From Desulfobacteraceae bacterium (GTDB lineage Bacteria > Desulfobacterota > Desulfobacteria > Desulfobacterales > Desulfosarcinaceae): a DNA stretch of 61,504 bases. The notes under the pieces are model-generated. The model was not told the origin of the DNA. It was given only the letters and a program-made list of their open reading frames with translations, and made no database searches. Positions 8,206 to 15,777 of the stretch are shown here, in pieces. Numbering within the stretch: the stretch's first letter is position 1; each line of letters starts with the position of its first letter. The stretch is taken from assembly GCA_024230435.1 (NCBI GenBank), contig JAAERL010001053.1, positions 1-61,504 on the forward strand, in the 5' to 3' direction. The position numbers and the translations under genes were made by a program.

Positions 8206-8679
8206 ATGTCAGATACTCAATTAAAGAAAACACGAATTATTCCCAAGCAAGATGCCGTTTTCTGGATGGACGCGCAGGGGCGATGGTGTAATCAGCACGG
8301 ACGTTTTGAACATAAAAGAATCATTGATTATTTTAATTCCTGCATAGAAAAAGATGCGCAGGGATATTATGTCGGGCATACTATAGATGGCGTTTATGAA
8401 AAGGTTTATTTTAGATATGAGGATACACCGGTGTTTGTTGTTAGCGCGGATGTTTCTGATAAAATTATTCTGATTCTAAACACCGGGGCGCGGTTGCCTT
8501 TGCAAGTTAATCGTTTATTTGTCCGTAAGGATAGCTTGTATTTTCATTTTAACAGCGAGATTGCCAAATTTAAGGAAAATGTTCTTTTAAAGCTTGCGGA
8601 TCGATTAGATGAAAAACAGGGGCAATACCGTTTTTTTCATGATGACCAATGGCATTCTATAAAATGTGAAAACTCATAA
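8206..8679 (+). CDS. Uncharacterised protein, DUF1285-like
   Basis: A 157-residue soluble protein. The pattern FWMDAQGRWCNQHGRF, then IIDYFNSCIEKDAQGYYV and later VYFRYEDTPVFVV resembles the two small beta-rich lobes of DUF1285 proteins, whose function is unknown. No catalytic motif, signal peptide or membrane helix is seen. It begins at an ATG 163 bp from the divergent asd gene. Its TAA stop codon (8677-8679) coincides with the start of a sequence like the left end of a family B repeat (AGAATCGTGGAATTTGC), so a repeat may have landed on the stop codon. The family call is tentative. Confidence 0.6.
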   Translation: MSDTQLKKTRIIPKQDAVFWMDAQGRWCNQHGRFEHKRIIDYFNSCIEKDAQGYYVGHTIDGVYEKVYFRYEDTPVFVVSADVSDKIILILNTGARLPLQVNRLFVRKDSLYFHFNSEIAKFKENVLLKLADRLDEKQGQYRFFHDDQWHSIKCENS

Positions 8680-8735
8680 GAATCGTGGAATTTGCAGTTC
8701 ATTTCAAGATCTGAGCCCCCATAGCCCTGATTGGC

Positions 8736-8892
8736 GCTTATCCATAAATGGCCAATTTGCCCGATATCTTCGTTGTGCTTAAAATTTTACCGCCGCAAAT
8801 ATCAATCCTGGGCATATCAATTACGATGCCTGTGGAAAAATTTATCGAACGCCTTTATCTGGAACAAATTTTTTTGTTCCGCCGATGAACAC
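8736..8892 (+). repeat. Family C repeat, copy 2
   Basis: Begins GGCGCTTATCCATAAATGGC and includes GCCCGATATCTTC, GTGCTTAAAATTTTACC and GGCATATCAATTACGATGCC, shared with 3853-4015 and, inverted, with 28985-29108. The right end GCCGATGAACACTAA is shared with 11525-11545 (GCCGATGGACACTAA). It lies between the convergent stops of the DUF1285-like gene and the cyclase gene, overlapping the latter's tail region only at its edge. Confidence 0.65.
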
Positions 8893-8895
8893 TAA

Positions 8896-9801
8896 TTATA
8901 TGATTTGGAATTTGATCGCTAACGGTGAATTTAGTGAAACTTTTTTTCCTAACGAGATGACGCCTTTTGGAGGAAGAATGATTTCATCCCGGCGCATCAG
9001 AACGGTTTCATCGGCCTCCGGGAGAATATAGGTTCCATTAGTACTTTGGTCCACTAAAAGGAATTTACCCCGGCGAAGCTCTATACGCGAATGAATTCTT
9101 GATACGAGGGGTTCTTTTATCACCAGGTGGTTATTGATGTCCCTGCCGATCGTCACGATAGGCTGGGATTGATTGACGGTTATTTTTCTATTCTGGAACT
9201 GAATGACCATTTGGGATTCAAGCTGGTTTTGGAGCTCTAAATGCCCGCTCATGAAAGAACTCATCATGGTCACTTCTTCCGGTTGCCCCCAAGTAATTTC
9301 AAAAATTTCAAATACTTTTTTTTTCCCTTTAACACGGGTTTGATCCACAAGCCGGGCTTTATTCCGGTTGCTTGAACTCATCCGCTCAAGTGTGCTTCGT
9401 GTAGTAATGATTTGGCCTGACTTTGCCTGGCTTGCCATTCGCGCCGCCACATTGACAGCATCGCCATAAAGATCCCCCACCTTTTTTAAAGCTGGACCAT
9501 GATGAAATCCGGTCCTGAGGCGCATGCTATATTGCGACATAAGGTAGTCCTCAATGATTTTTTCATTCATTTCAATAGCAGATAAAGCAGCTTGATCTGG
9601 GTGTTCAAACCGGCACATAACTTCATCACCGATGGTTTTGATGATTTGTCCTTTATATTTTTCCGTTATGGTGTGAATTTTGCCGATACACGTATTCACC
9701 AATTCAAGGGCTTTGCGGTCCCCAAGCTGGTCATACAGCCTGGTGCTTCCTGTAATATCGGCAAAGAGAATAGTGCATTGTTTATTTTCAAAGGCTGTCA
9801 T
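8896..9801 (-). CDS. Class III adenylate/guanylate cyclase with C-terminal FHA domain
   Basis: A 301-residue cytoplasmic protein. Residues 1-170 form a class III cyclase domain: FADITGSTRLYD with the first metal Asp, GDEVMCRF with the second, and LYGDAVNVAARMASQAKSG with the conserved Asn/Arg pair. Residues about 205-300 form an FHA domain (TIGRDINNHLV, SRIHSRIE, DQSTNGTYI), a phosphothreonine-binding module. The product is therefore probably cAMP, under control of a Ser/Thr kinase. No kinase gene is adjacent. A cyclic-nucleotide-binding-fold protein is encoded at 31281-32453, a possible but unproven partner. The gene is monocistronic. Confidence 0.88.
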   Translation of the reverse strand: MTAFENKQCTILFADITGSTRLYDQLGDRKALELVNTCIGKIHTITEKYKGQIIKTIGDEVMCRFEHPDQAALSAIEMNEKIIEDYLMSQYSMRLRTGFHHGPALKKVGDLYGDAVNVAARMASQAKSGQIITTRSTLERMSSSNRNKARLVDQTRVKGKKKVFEIFEITWGQPEEVTMMSSFMSGHLELQNQLESQMVIQFQNRKITVNQSQPIVTIGRDINNHLVIKEPLVSRIHSRIELRRGKFLLVDQSTNGTYILPEADETVLMRRDEIILPPKGVISLGKKVSLNSPLAIKFQII

Positions 9802-9959
9802 GGGTAGTCCTTTTATTGATTGGTAGGGTTTGATTGTTTGACAATATATGCTTTAGGCTTTTATTATGCATTTGTTATTTTTGAAAAATGACATGAGTTG
9901 GTGATTAATGTCAACCTGCAATAGTAATCATTATCAGTATTTATATAAAACAATTATTT

Positions 9960-10075
9960 TGCCGATTTTTCCTTGTACTTAAAATTTTATCCTGGGTATC
10001 GGCTATATGTCTGTGGTAAAGTTTTTCGCATTTCTTGATCTTGGCTAAATTTGCATATTCTTAGATGAACATTCA
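9960..10075 (+). repeat. Family C repeat, copy 3 (degenerate)
   Basis: GTACTTAAAATTTTATCC, GGGTATCGGCTATATG and a right end reading TAGATGAACATTCATAA align with copy 2 (GTGCTTAAAATTTTACC; GCCGATGAACACT). It fills the middle of the 352-bp gap between the cyclase gene and speD. The remaining flanks are AT-rich, with no recognisable gene. Confidence 0.5.
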
Positions 10076-10153
10076 TAAGAAATCAGGTCCTTTGAAATGT
10101 GATTGTTTAATTTTTATTAAATCTTCATTTCAAAGAAATGGAAATCAAATAAT

Positions 10154-10546
10154 TTGAAAAAAAATGATAGCGATCAGGCTCTAAATGCCAAACATTGTTT
10201 ACTTGAGATTTATGAATGCTCCTTTGACCTGCTTGATGACGAAATTTATGTCCGTAATGCGGTGACAAAAGCTGCAAGTGAATCCGGCTCTATGTTAATC
10301 AATTTGACAAGTCATAAGTTTGAACCTTTTGGTGTTACGGCGGCTGCTTTGCTTGCCGAGTCACATATCTGTATTCACACTTGGCCTGAAAATGGTTTAG
10401 CCGCAGCCGATGTTTTTACCTGTGGTTATGATAGCGATCCTGAACATGCCTGTTTCGTTCTTGCGAATCAGTTCAAGTGTAAGAATCGTTTAGTAACTAC
10501 GGTCAGACGTGCATTTCAGGTGGACAAGGCTTATATAAAAGGATAA
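10154..10546 (+). CDS. speD: S-adenosylmethionine decarboxylase proenzyme
   Basis: A 130-residue small (Thermotoga/Bacillus-type) SpeD. It self-cleaves before a serine to create a pyruvoyl group and then decarboxylates S-adenosylmethionine to provide the aminopropyl donor for spermidine. The key residues are all present: Ser70 in AESH, His75 in CIHTWPE and Cys90 in VFTCG, spaced as in T. maritima Ser63/His68/Cys83. The frame opens with TTG at 10154 (no in-frame ATG before the conserved part), preceded by a purine-rich stretch. No spermidine synthase gene is nearby; the next gene, 5 bp downstream, is a SLOG-type protein. Confidence 0.92.
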   Translation: MKKNDSDQALNAKHCLLEIYECSFDLLDDEIYVRNAVTKAASESGSMLINLTSHKFEPFGVTAAALLAESHICIHTWPENGLAAADVFTCGYDSDPEHACFVLANQFKCKNRLVTTVRRAFQVDKAYIKG

Positions 10547-10551
10547 CAGGT

Positions 10552-11376
10552 TTGATCCATAAAATCATTTCATCAGCACAAGGCGGGGTTGAATTAGCAG
10601 CGCTGGATGTCGCTTTGAAATTGGATATTGGCTGTGGTGGATGGACATATTCTGATATATACCAAAAAGATAAAAACCTTGTCGAGAAATATAATTTGAA
10701 ATTTGCCCCGGCAATTGGATTTGATCAGGCAGTTGAAAAAAATGTGACACAATCCGATGGCACGCTTGTTATTTTTCGAAGCCGAAGATGTGATAAACTA
10801 GAACATGTAGCAAAAGCTGTTCTTGAAAACCAGAAGCAATTTCTGAATGCGGATTTTGCACAATATTCACATTTTGACATTGCTTCGTTAATCAGTTCCT
10901 GGATATCTATGCAGCGTATCCGAACCGTATACATCACCGGATCTGGTGAAGATCAAGATCGCAATATCTATTTATCTTCGAAAAAAATTTTGGAAACAGC
11001 TATTTATTTAGGATATGTGAAAACCGGTATTGATCCTTTACATTACCATAAGGCACATGACATATCTTCTTCAAAAATCGCTAAATATCCTTGCAATGTC
11101 AAAGAAGCGGTAGAAAAACTCAAGAAGGTCATTCCGCTCAAGGAGCGTACAATTTTAGCTAATTTGCAGCCGGACGATTTGAACCATTTGGGCGGTGGTC
11201 TGAGCGAATACATTAAACAGGCTTTTGGATTATATGCCGGTAATGCGGATTTGTTAAAATCCTGCGCTGAAACAGGAAGTTTGGACCGCCCTTTGGCAGA
11301 TGAAGCCAGCGCAGTGATTTTACGGGCTTTTTATGATTATTTGAAAAAAACTCATAAGCTTAGAGTTGTGAAATGA
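10552..11376 (+). CDS. SLOG/molybdenum-carrier-like protein with C-terminal DUF6794-like domain
   Basis: A 274-residue protein starting at TTG, 5 bp after speD, so probably translationally coupled. Residues 1-165 resemble the YpsA/putative molybdenum-carrier SLOG fold (KIISSAQGGVELAALDVALK, CGGWTYSD, TLVIFRSR, VYITGSG). The normally glycine-rich ligand loop (GGQTGVD in relatives) reads SAQGGVE here. Residues about 185-270 form a helical domain (VKEAVEKLKKVIPLKERTIL, YIKQAFGLYAGNADLLKSC) that looks homologous to the stand-alone protein at 13832-14140. SLOG proteins bind nucleotides or related ligands; why one is coupled to speD is unknown. Confidence 0.65.
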   Translation: MIHKIISSAQGGVELAALDVALKLDIGCGGWTYSDIYQKDKNLVEKYNLKFAPAIGFDQAVEKNVTQSDGTLVIFRSRRCDKLEHVAKAVLENQKQFLNADFAQYSHFDIASLISSWISMQRIRTVYITGSGEDQDRNIYLSSKKILETAIYLGYVKTGIDPLHYHKAHDISSSKIAKYPCNVKEAVEKLKKVIPLKERTILANLQPDDLNHLGGGLSEYIKQAFGLYAGNADLLKSCAETGSLDRPLADEASAVILRAFYDYLKKTHKLRVVK

Positions 11377-11499
11377 ACGGGCAACAGCAGAAACAGTAAA
11401 TTGACTTGGCATTAAATGCCTGTTATCAAGCTGACGAGTTTATTGCCGTTGAGTTTGTCATGGCGTTAGCTTGATAAGCTGCTCAATTTCAATTTGTTA

Positions 11500-11545
11500 A
11501 TATTGCCTATCGGCAAATTCGCCATTTCGCCGATGGACACTAAAT
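11500..11545 (+). repeat. Family C right-end fragment
   Basis: CATTTCGCCGATGGACACTAA matches the right end of copy 2 (TTCCGCCGATGAACACTAA) and, in inverse orientation, the 29080-29108 end (GGCCGTTTCGCCGATGGGCA). It is a short remnant in the 230-bp gap upstream of the DUF1015 gene. Confidence 0.45.
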
Positions 11546-11606
11546 TATTGGCTATCCAAGTTTTTGACTAATTGACCGCTTAATGCAAGGGCGTTAAGGA
11601 GTACAT

Positions 11607-12932
11607 ATGGCAGAATTTATCCCCTTTAAAGGGATTCGTTACAATCCTAATAAAATTGAAGATTTATCAAAGGTTATTGCTCCTCCTTACGATGTGATAT
11701 CTCCTAAAGAGCAGGATATGCTCTATCAGCGTCATTCTTATAATATTATCCGATTGATTTTAGGCCGATTCCACCAGCAGGATAACGAGAAAAACAATGT
11801 TCATACACGTGCTGCACAATATTTTCAGCAATGGCTGGAAAGTGGTTTTTTATTCAGGGACTCTGAACCTTCGTTTTACCTTACCAGAGTATCCTTCAGT
11901 TTATCGGGTAAACCGATTTCCCGTTTCGGGGTGGTTGGATTGGTTAGGCTTGAATCATTTGAAAAAGGCGTTGTTTTACCCCATGAACGCACATTTTCAA
12001 AGGTGAAGTCCGAGCGATTAAGGCTCATGAAGGCAAGCAATGCCAATTTTAGTCCTATATTTGGTCTTTATTCCGACCCTAACGGAACTTTAAATATTAT
12101 CAAGACAGCAGCTAAAGAGGCATCCTGCTTAATGGATGTAACCGATGATAAGGGGCTGGGTCATAAGCTTTGGAAAATCGTTGATGATGATATGCTTGAA
12201 TCGATTTGCCAGGATTTAAGCGGCCAGTGTATTTATATTGCCGATGGGCATCATCGATATGAAACCGCTTTGAATTATCGCAATTGGGTTCGTGAAAATA
12301 ATCCTGAATATCATGATCATCATCCATGTAATTATGTCATGATGAATCTTATCAGTATGCAAGATCCCGGGCTGGTTATTTTACCGGCGCATCGGCTGCT
12401 TAAGGATGTATCCGGCAAGCAAGCGCAACGATTATTTGATAATGCAAAAAACTATTTTGACTTTTATTCCTATGATTTTCGGCAAGAGCCTGAAAAAGCA
12501 TTAAAACAAGCAAATGAAACGCTCGTGTCATTTGCGGATAAAAATGCTGTTGGACTTTATGTTAAGGACAATTGTGTTATGCACGTTTTGGTATTAAAAC
12601 CGGGCAAAATGCAGCAATTGTTTGGAGATCAAATTCCTGAATCATTAATAGGTTTGGATGTGACGGTATTGACACAGCTGTTGATGATGGAACTGCTTGG
12701 ATTCGACCAGCGGCGTTTGGATGATGAAAAAAAAATCTTTTACCGCACCACAGCCAACGATGCTATTTCATCTATTGATAATGGTGAAGCCGACATCGCT
12801 TTTATCCTGAATCCAACAAAAATTGAACAGGTACGCCGTGTTTGCGAATCAGGCCTGATAATGCCGCGAAAATCCACTTATTTTTATCCTAAGGTTGTCA
12901 GCGGGCAGGTCATGAACTTGTTAACGGCGTAG
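11607..12932 (+). CDS. DUF1015 family protein
   Basis: A 441-residue soluble protein with the standard DUF1015 opening (FKGIRYNPNKIEDLSKVIAP followed by PYDVIS) and the IADGHHRYETAL motif near residue 210. The family is widespread in anaerobes and its biochemical function is not established. The sequence shows no membrane segment or signal. The start ATG at 11607 has a GGAG element eight bases upstream. It ends 5 bp before mutM, so the two form a tight operon; a link with DNA repair is suggested only by that position. Confidence 0.88.
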   Translation: MAEFIPFKGIRYNPNKIEDLSKVIAPPYDVISPKEQDMLYQRHSYNIIRLILGRFHQQDNEKNNVHTRAAQYFQQWLESGFLFRDSEPSFYLTRVSFSLSGKPISRFGVVGLVRLESFEKGVVLPHERTFSKVKSERLRLMKASNANFSPIFGLYSDPNGTLNIIKTAAKEASCLMDVTDDKGLGHKLWKIVDDDMLESICQDLSGQCIYIADGHHRYETALNYRNWVRENNPEYHDHHPCNYVMMNLISMQDPGLVILPAHRLLKDVSGKQAQRLFDNAKNYFDFYSYDFRQEPEKALKQANETLVSFADKNAVGLYVKDNCVMHVLVLKPGKMQQLFGDQIPESLIGLDVTVLTQLLMMELLGFDQRRLDDEKKIFYRTTANDAISSIDNGEADIAFILNPTKIEQVRRVCESGLIMPRKSTYFYPKVVSGQVMNLLTA

Positions 12933-12937
12933 TTTCT

Positions 12938-13780
12938 ATGCCCGAACTTCCCGAAGTACAAACTGTTGTTAATGATTTGATTGATTTGGGCTTATGCGGC
13001 CGAACAATTGTTAAAGCCAAAGTGCATTGGCCCCGCTGCATTTCAGGCTCTGAAGCCGAAAGCTTCTGTAAAAGCGTACAGGCAAGGCGGATCTGCAAAG
13101 TTTCAAGACGTGCAAAATTTATTGTACTTCAAATGGACTGTGAACAGTGGCTGGTCATTCATTTAAGAATGACAGGACGATTTATTTTAAAAAAAACACA
13201 AAAAAAAATCTCCAAACATATCCATGCAGAATTTTTTCTTGATGATCAAAGGCGGCTGCAATATCACGATACGCGCAAATTCGGCCGATTTTACCTTGTT
13301 AAAAATCCGGATGAATTTTTTAGAGAGTATGGCCCCGAACCATTGGAAAAAGGTTTTACGGTGGATGCATTGGTTCAAATTGTAAATCATCGCCGTAGAC
13401 AGCTTAAACCGCTTTTGCTGGATCAAAAGGTCATTGCAGGCTTGGGAAACATCTATGTGGATGAGGCGCTTTGGAAAGCTAAGCTGCATCCTGTGCAGCG
13501 AGCTGAAAATCTAACACTATCTCAGATCAGGACTTTGCACCGTGCGATTCGCGCCGTACTAAAAAAGGCAATTCAAAACAATGGGACAACATTAGGCAAG
13601 GGTGAAAACAATTTCAGCAGTGCTACAGGCGGCCGGGGGCGAAACGCAAATCATTTGAACGTTTTTCGCAGAACTGGTCACCAATGCCTAAGATGCCGTT
13701 GCTGTATTATAAAAATTATCGTGGCGCAGCGAAGCACTCATATTTGTCCTTCCTGCCAGAGGCTGGGCCAACTGTCATAG
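12938..13780 (+). CDS. mutM: Formamidopyrimidine-DNA glycosylase
   Basis: A 280-residue Fpg/MutM. It removes 8-oxoguanine and formamidopyrimidines and nicks the abasic site by beta/delta elimination. It begins MPELPEV, giving the Pro nucleophile and catalytic Glu after Met removal. Other motifs are the MTGRF loop, the helix-two-turn-helix QKVIAGLGNIYVDEAL, and the C-terminal zinc finger with CLRC and CPSC. The start overlaps no neighbour but is 5 bp downstream of the DUF1015 gene. Length and motifs are normal, so it should be active. A SMUG1-type glycosylase lies 1.3 kb further on, making this a small base-excision-repair neighbourhood. Confidence 0.95.
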   Translation: MPELPEVQTVVNDLIDLGLCGRTIVKAKVHWPRCISGSEAESFCKSVQARRICKVSRRAKFIVLQMDCEQWLVIHLRMTGRFILKKTQKKISKHIHAEFFLDDQRRLQYHDTRKFGRFYLVKNPDEFFREYGPEPLEKGFTVDALVQIVNHRRRQLKPLLLDQKVIAGLGNIYVDEALWKAKLHPVQRAENLTLSQIRTLHRAIRAVLKKAIQNNGTTLGKGENNFSSATGGRGRNANHLNVFRRTGHQCLRCRCCIIKIIVAQRSTHICPSCQRLGQLS

Positions 13781-13831
13781 GGGCTTGGAAGTTGTTTGGG
13801 GAATTGTAAATTTGATATCCTAAAAACCGCT

Positions 13832-14140
13832 CTATGTAATAACCACAAATCCATGAAAATTTTTAAGGATTTTTTTAACCTGTTCCAATATGATGCGGGC
13901 TGGATCTTGGTTTTTGCTGCTATTTTTACTGAAGCAGGACGCAAGAAGGGAGTCGTTGCCTTGCCAAAGTCTGAACTCATCAATCAAATAAGGGGTTACT
14001 TTGTCACACAGGGTATCGAATTGATCATCTGTCATCACCGATAAAGCTAGCAGATGTTGCATCAGCAAGTCGGATATTAATAATTCCGCCGCCTCTTCAA
14101 CATTTGAGGGCATACGATAGTGTGTGCTTTTTTCATACAT
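13832..14140 (-). CDS. Small helical protein, DUF6794-like
   Basis: A 102-residue protein. The stretch VEEAAELLISDLLMQHLL with YLIDEFRLWQGNDSLLASC lines up with the C-terminal domain of the SLOG protein at 10552-11376 (VKEAVEKLKKVIPLKERT; YIKQAFGLYAGNADLLKSC). The shared features are an EA(V/A)E start, a (G/R)L(Y/W)xGNxxLLxSC core and similar spacing. That internal match makes it likely to be a real gene although no function is known. No signal peptide or catalytic motif is seen. It is convergent with mutM. Confidence 0.6.
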   Translation of the reverse strand: MYEKSTHYRMPSNVEEAAELLISDLLMQHLLALSVMTDDQFDTLCDKVTPYLIDEFRLWQGNDSLLASCFSKNSSKNQDPARIILEQVKKILKNFHGFVVIT

Positions 14141-14682
14141 TTTTTTCCTCGCGCCTTTTTTGTTAATATTACCAAATATTACGCTGAGTTAAAAATACTC
14201 AAAAAAAAAACTTCATAGTTTACCTCTGCTGAATCAGGTTACCGATGTTGTTGGCCGATCCTATCGAACGTTTATTATTCGTCTGATGTTCTTTCAAAGA
14301 CCTTTCAATTGGATCAACCAAATCCAGCTTAGATTCGAGAGATTAAAACATGAAGCTATTTTTGAACGGCCGTTGTCTGCTAAGTCCAATATCGGCTATG
14401 TACGTTCGAGGTTTAGGTTTTTTAAAAAAAATCAAATTTGGCGCTTCCAAAACACGGGCTTGGTTATAACTTCGGCCGCCTTGATTTAGCGCCCGCAAAG
14501 GTGATATAAAAAACGTATTAATTCAAGATGTTAATGAAACTTGGGTGAACGTCTCATCTTCTGTGGCCGATATTAAAACCAAGCCCACTAATTGCATAAA
14601 GCGGCTTTAATTACGCCGGGGAAAATGGTAAGTGCACTATGCATTTATGATTATTCAAATTGAGCGCTTGGAGGAAAAGCCG
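14141..14682. other. Gene-free 540 bp with an imperfect inverted repeat
   Basis: No credible gene is seen. GGGCTTGGTTATAACTTCGG at about 14456 is partly complementary to CCGATATTAAAACCAAGCCC at 14571-14590, so the intervening about 130 bp could form a large hairpin or represent a decayed element. The promoter of the lipoprotein gene must lie in the last part. Confidence 0.4.
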
Positions 14683-15018
14683 ATGAAAAAACAAATTTTA
14701 ATGGCCTGTGTATTATGCATGATGATTTTTTCCTGTTCACAGGAAACTCAAAATAAAATTGGGCGAAGTCTTCAGAACTGGACAGGCACTAATGGCATTC
14801 TTGATATCTACGCAGGTGAGAAGTTGATTCGAAGATTTATTAAAATAGATAAATTATCAACTGGTTATGGAACCGATGATAAAAGTGTAAGACCCTACCG
14901 TTTTGGATATGGTTATCTGGATATGAATTTTAATTCCAAGATAGATCCGGGTGAAAAAAAAGTGTATTTTGAGTTTAGTGATTATTCAACAAATTATATA
15001 TTTTATGAAAGCCCTTAG
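14683..15018 (+). CDS. Small predicted lipoprotein
   Basis: An 111-residue protein from ATG 14683, chosen because GGAGG lies eight bases upstream and the product then begins with a perfect lipoprotein signal (MKKQILMACVLCMMIFSC). An in-frame ATG at 14632 would put 17 charged residues before it. The mature part is polar, with IGRSLQNWTGTNGILDIYAG and a C-terminal beta-rich region. I do not recognise a family. It is expected to be attached to a membrane by the Cys18 lipid. It is followed after 18 bp by the SMUG1-type gene. Confidence 0.65.
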   Translation: MKKQILMACVLCMMIFSCSQETQNKIGRSLQNWTGTNGILDIYAGEKLIRRFIKIDKLSTGYGTDDKSVRPYRFGYGYLDMNFNSKIDPGEKKVYFEFSDYSTNYIFYESP

Positions 15019-15036
15019 GATTTTGGAAGATGATAT

Positions 15037-15777
15037 ATGATCAAACCAATTCAAATAGAAGATATTGTAGATGAATTATTGGAGAGCTTGCGCCCGTTGC
15101 AATTCGGCAACCCGGTAAGTCATGTCTACAATCCTTTGGAATATGCAAGACTGATTCATTCAAAATATTGGACAAGATATGGCCGATCCCAAAAGGATAT
15201 TTTGTTATTGGGGATGAATCCCGGTCCTTGGGGCATGGCCCAAACCGGTGTCCCATTTGGCGATGTGGAAATGGTTCGTGATTGGCTCAAGCTTAAAGGA
15301 AAAATTGATCAACCTTTTGATTGTCACCCCAAGCGCCCGGTTCTCGGATTTGATTGCCGGCGTGGTGAGGTCAGCGGCCGCCGGTTATGGGGGTGGGCAA
15401 AGCAGACGTTTAAGTCGCCGGATTGTTTTTTCAGTCATTTTATGGTCATCAATTACTGCCCCTTAATTTTTATGGACAGTGGCGGACGCAACATCACGCC
15501 GGATAAGTTGTCTAAAAAAGAGAGAAACCCTATTATAGCAGCCTGCGATCAAGCTTTAATAAGAACGGTTCAGTTGCTTAAACCTAAATGGGTTGTTGGT
15601 ATTGGTGTTTACGCCGCTACCCGGGCAGTGCAGGCTTTGAAGGCGATGCAGGTGCGTACCGGCCGTATCACCCATCCGAGTCCGGCTAATCCAAAAGCCA
15701 ACAAGGGCTGGGCTGCTCTTGCCGATCAGGAATTTGCCGATCAGGGTATATTAATGAATGGGAAACAAAAGGTTTGA
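15037..15777 (+). CDS. SMUG1-type single-strand-selective uracil-DNA glycosylase
   Basis: A 246-residue member of the uracil-DNA-glycosylase superfamily. The first active-site motif reads LLGMNPGPWGMAQTGVPFGD, with the conserved Asn and Met of SMUG1, and the second reads HPSPANPKANKGW. Conserved RPVLGFDCRRGEVSGRRLWG lies between them and is characteristic of the SMUG1 branch. It removes uracil and oxidised pyrimidines from DNA. Bacterial SMUG1 genes are uncommon but known. The last 27 bp overlap the convergent flavoprotein gene, so the pair share a 3' end with no room for a terminator. Confidence 0.9.
   Translation: MIKPIQIEDIVDELLESLRPLQFGNPVSHVYNPLEYARLIHSKYWTRYGRSQKDILLLGMNPGPWGMAQTGVPFGDVEMVRDWLKLKGKIDQPFDCHPKRPVLGFDCRRGEVSGRRLWGWAKQTFKSPDCFFSHFMVINYCPLIFMDSGGRNITPDKLSKKERNPIIAACDQALIRTVQLLKPKWVVGIGVYAATRAVQALKAMQVRTGRITHPSPANPKANKGWAALADQEFADQGILMNGKQKV

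Noticed and set aside
14286-14489. 67-codon ORF in the gap before the lipoprotein gene
   Set aside because: No start context, composition typical of non-coding AT-rich DNA and overlap with an inverted repeat.
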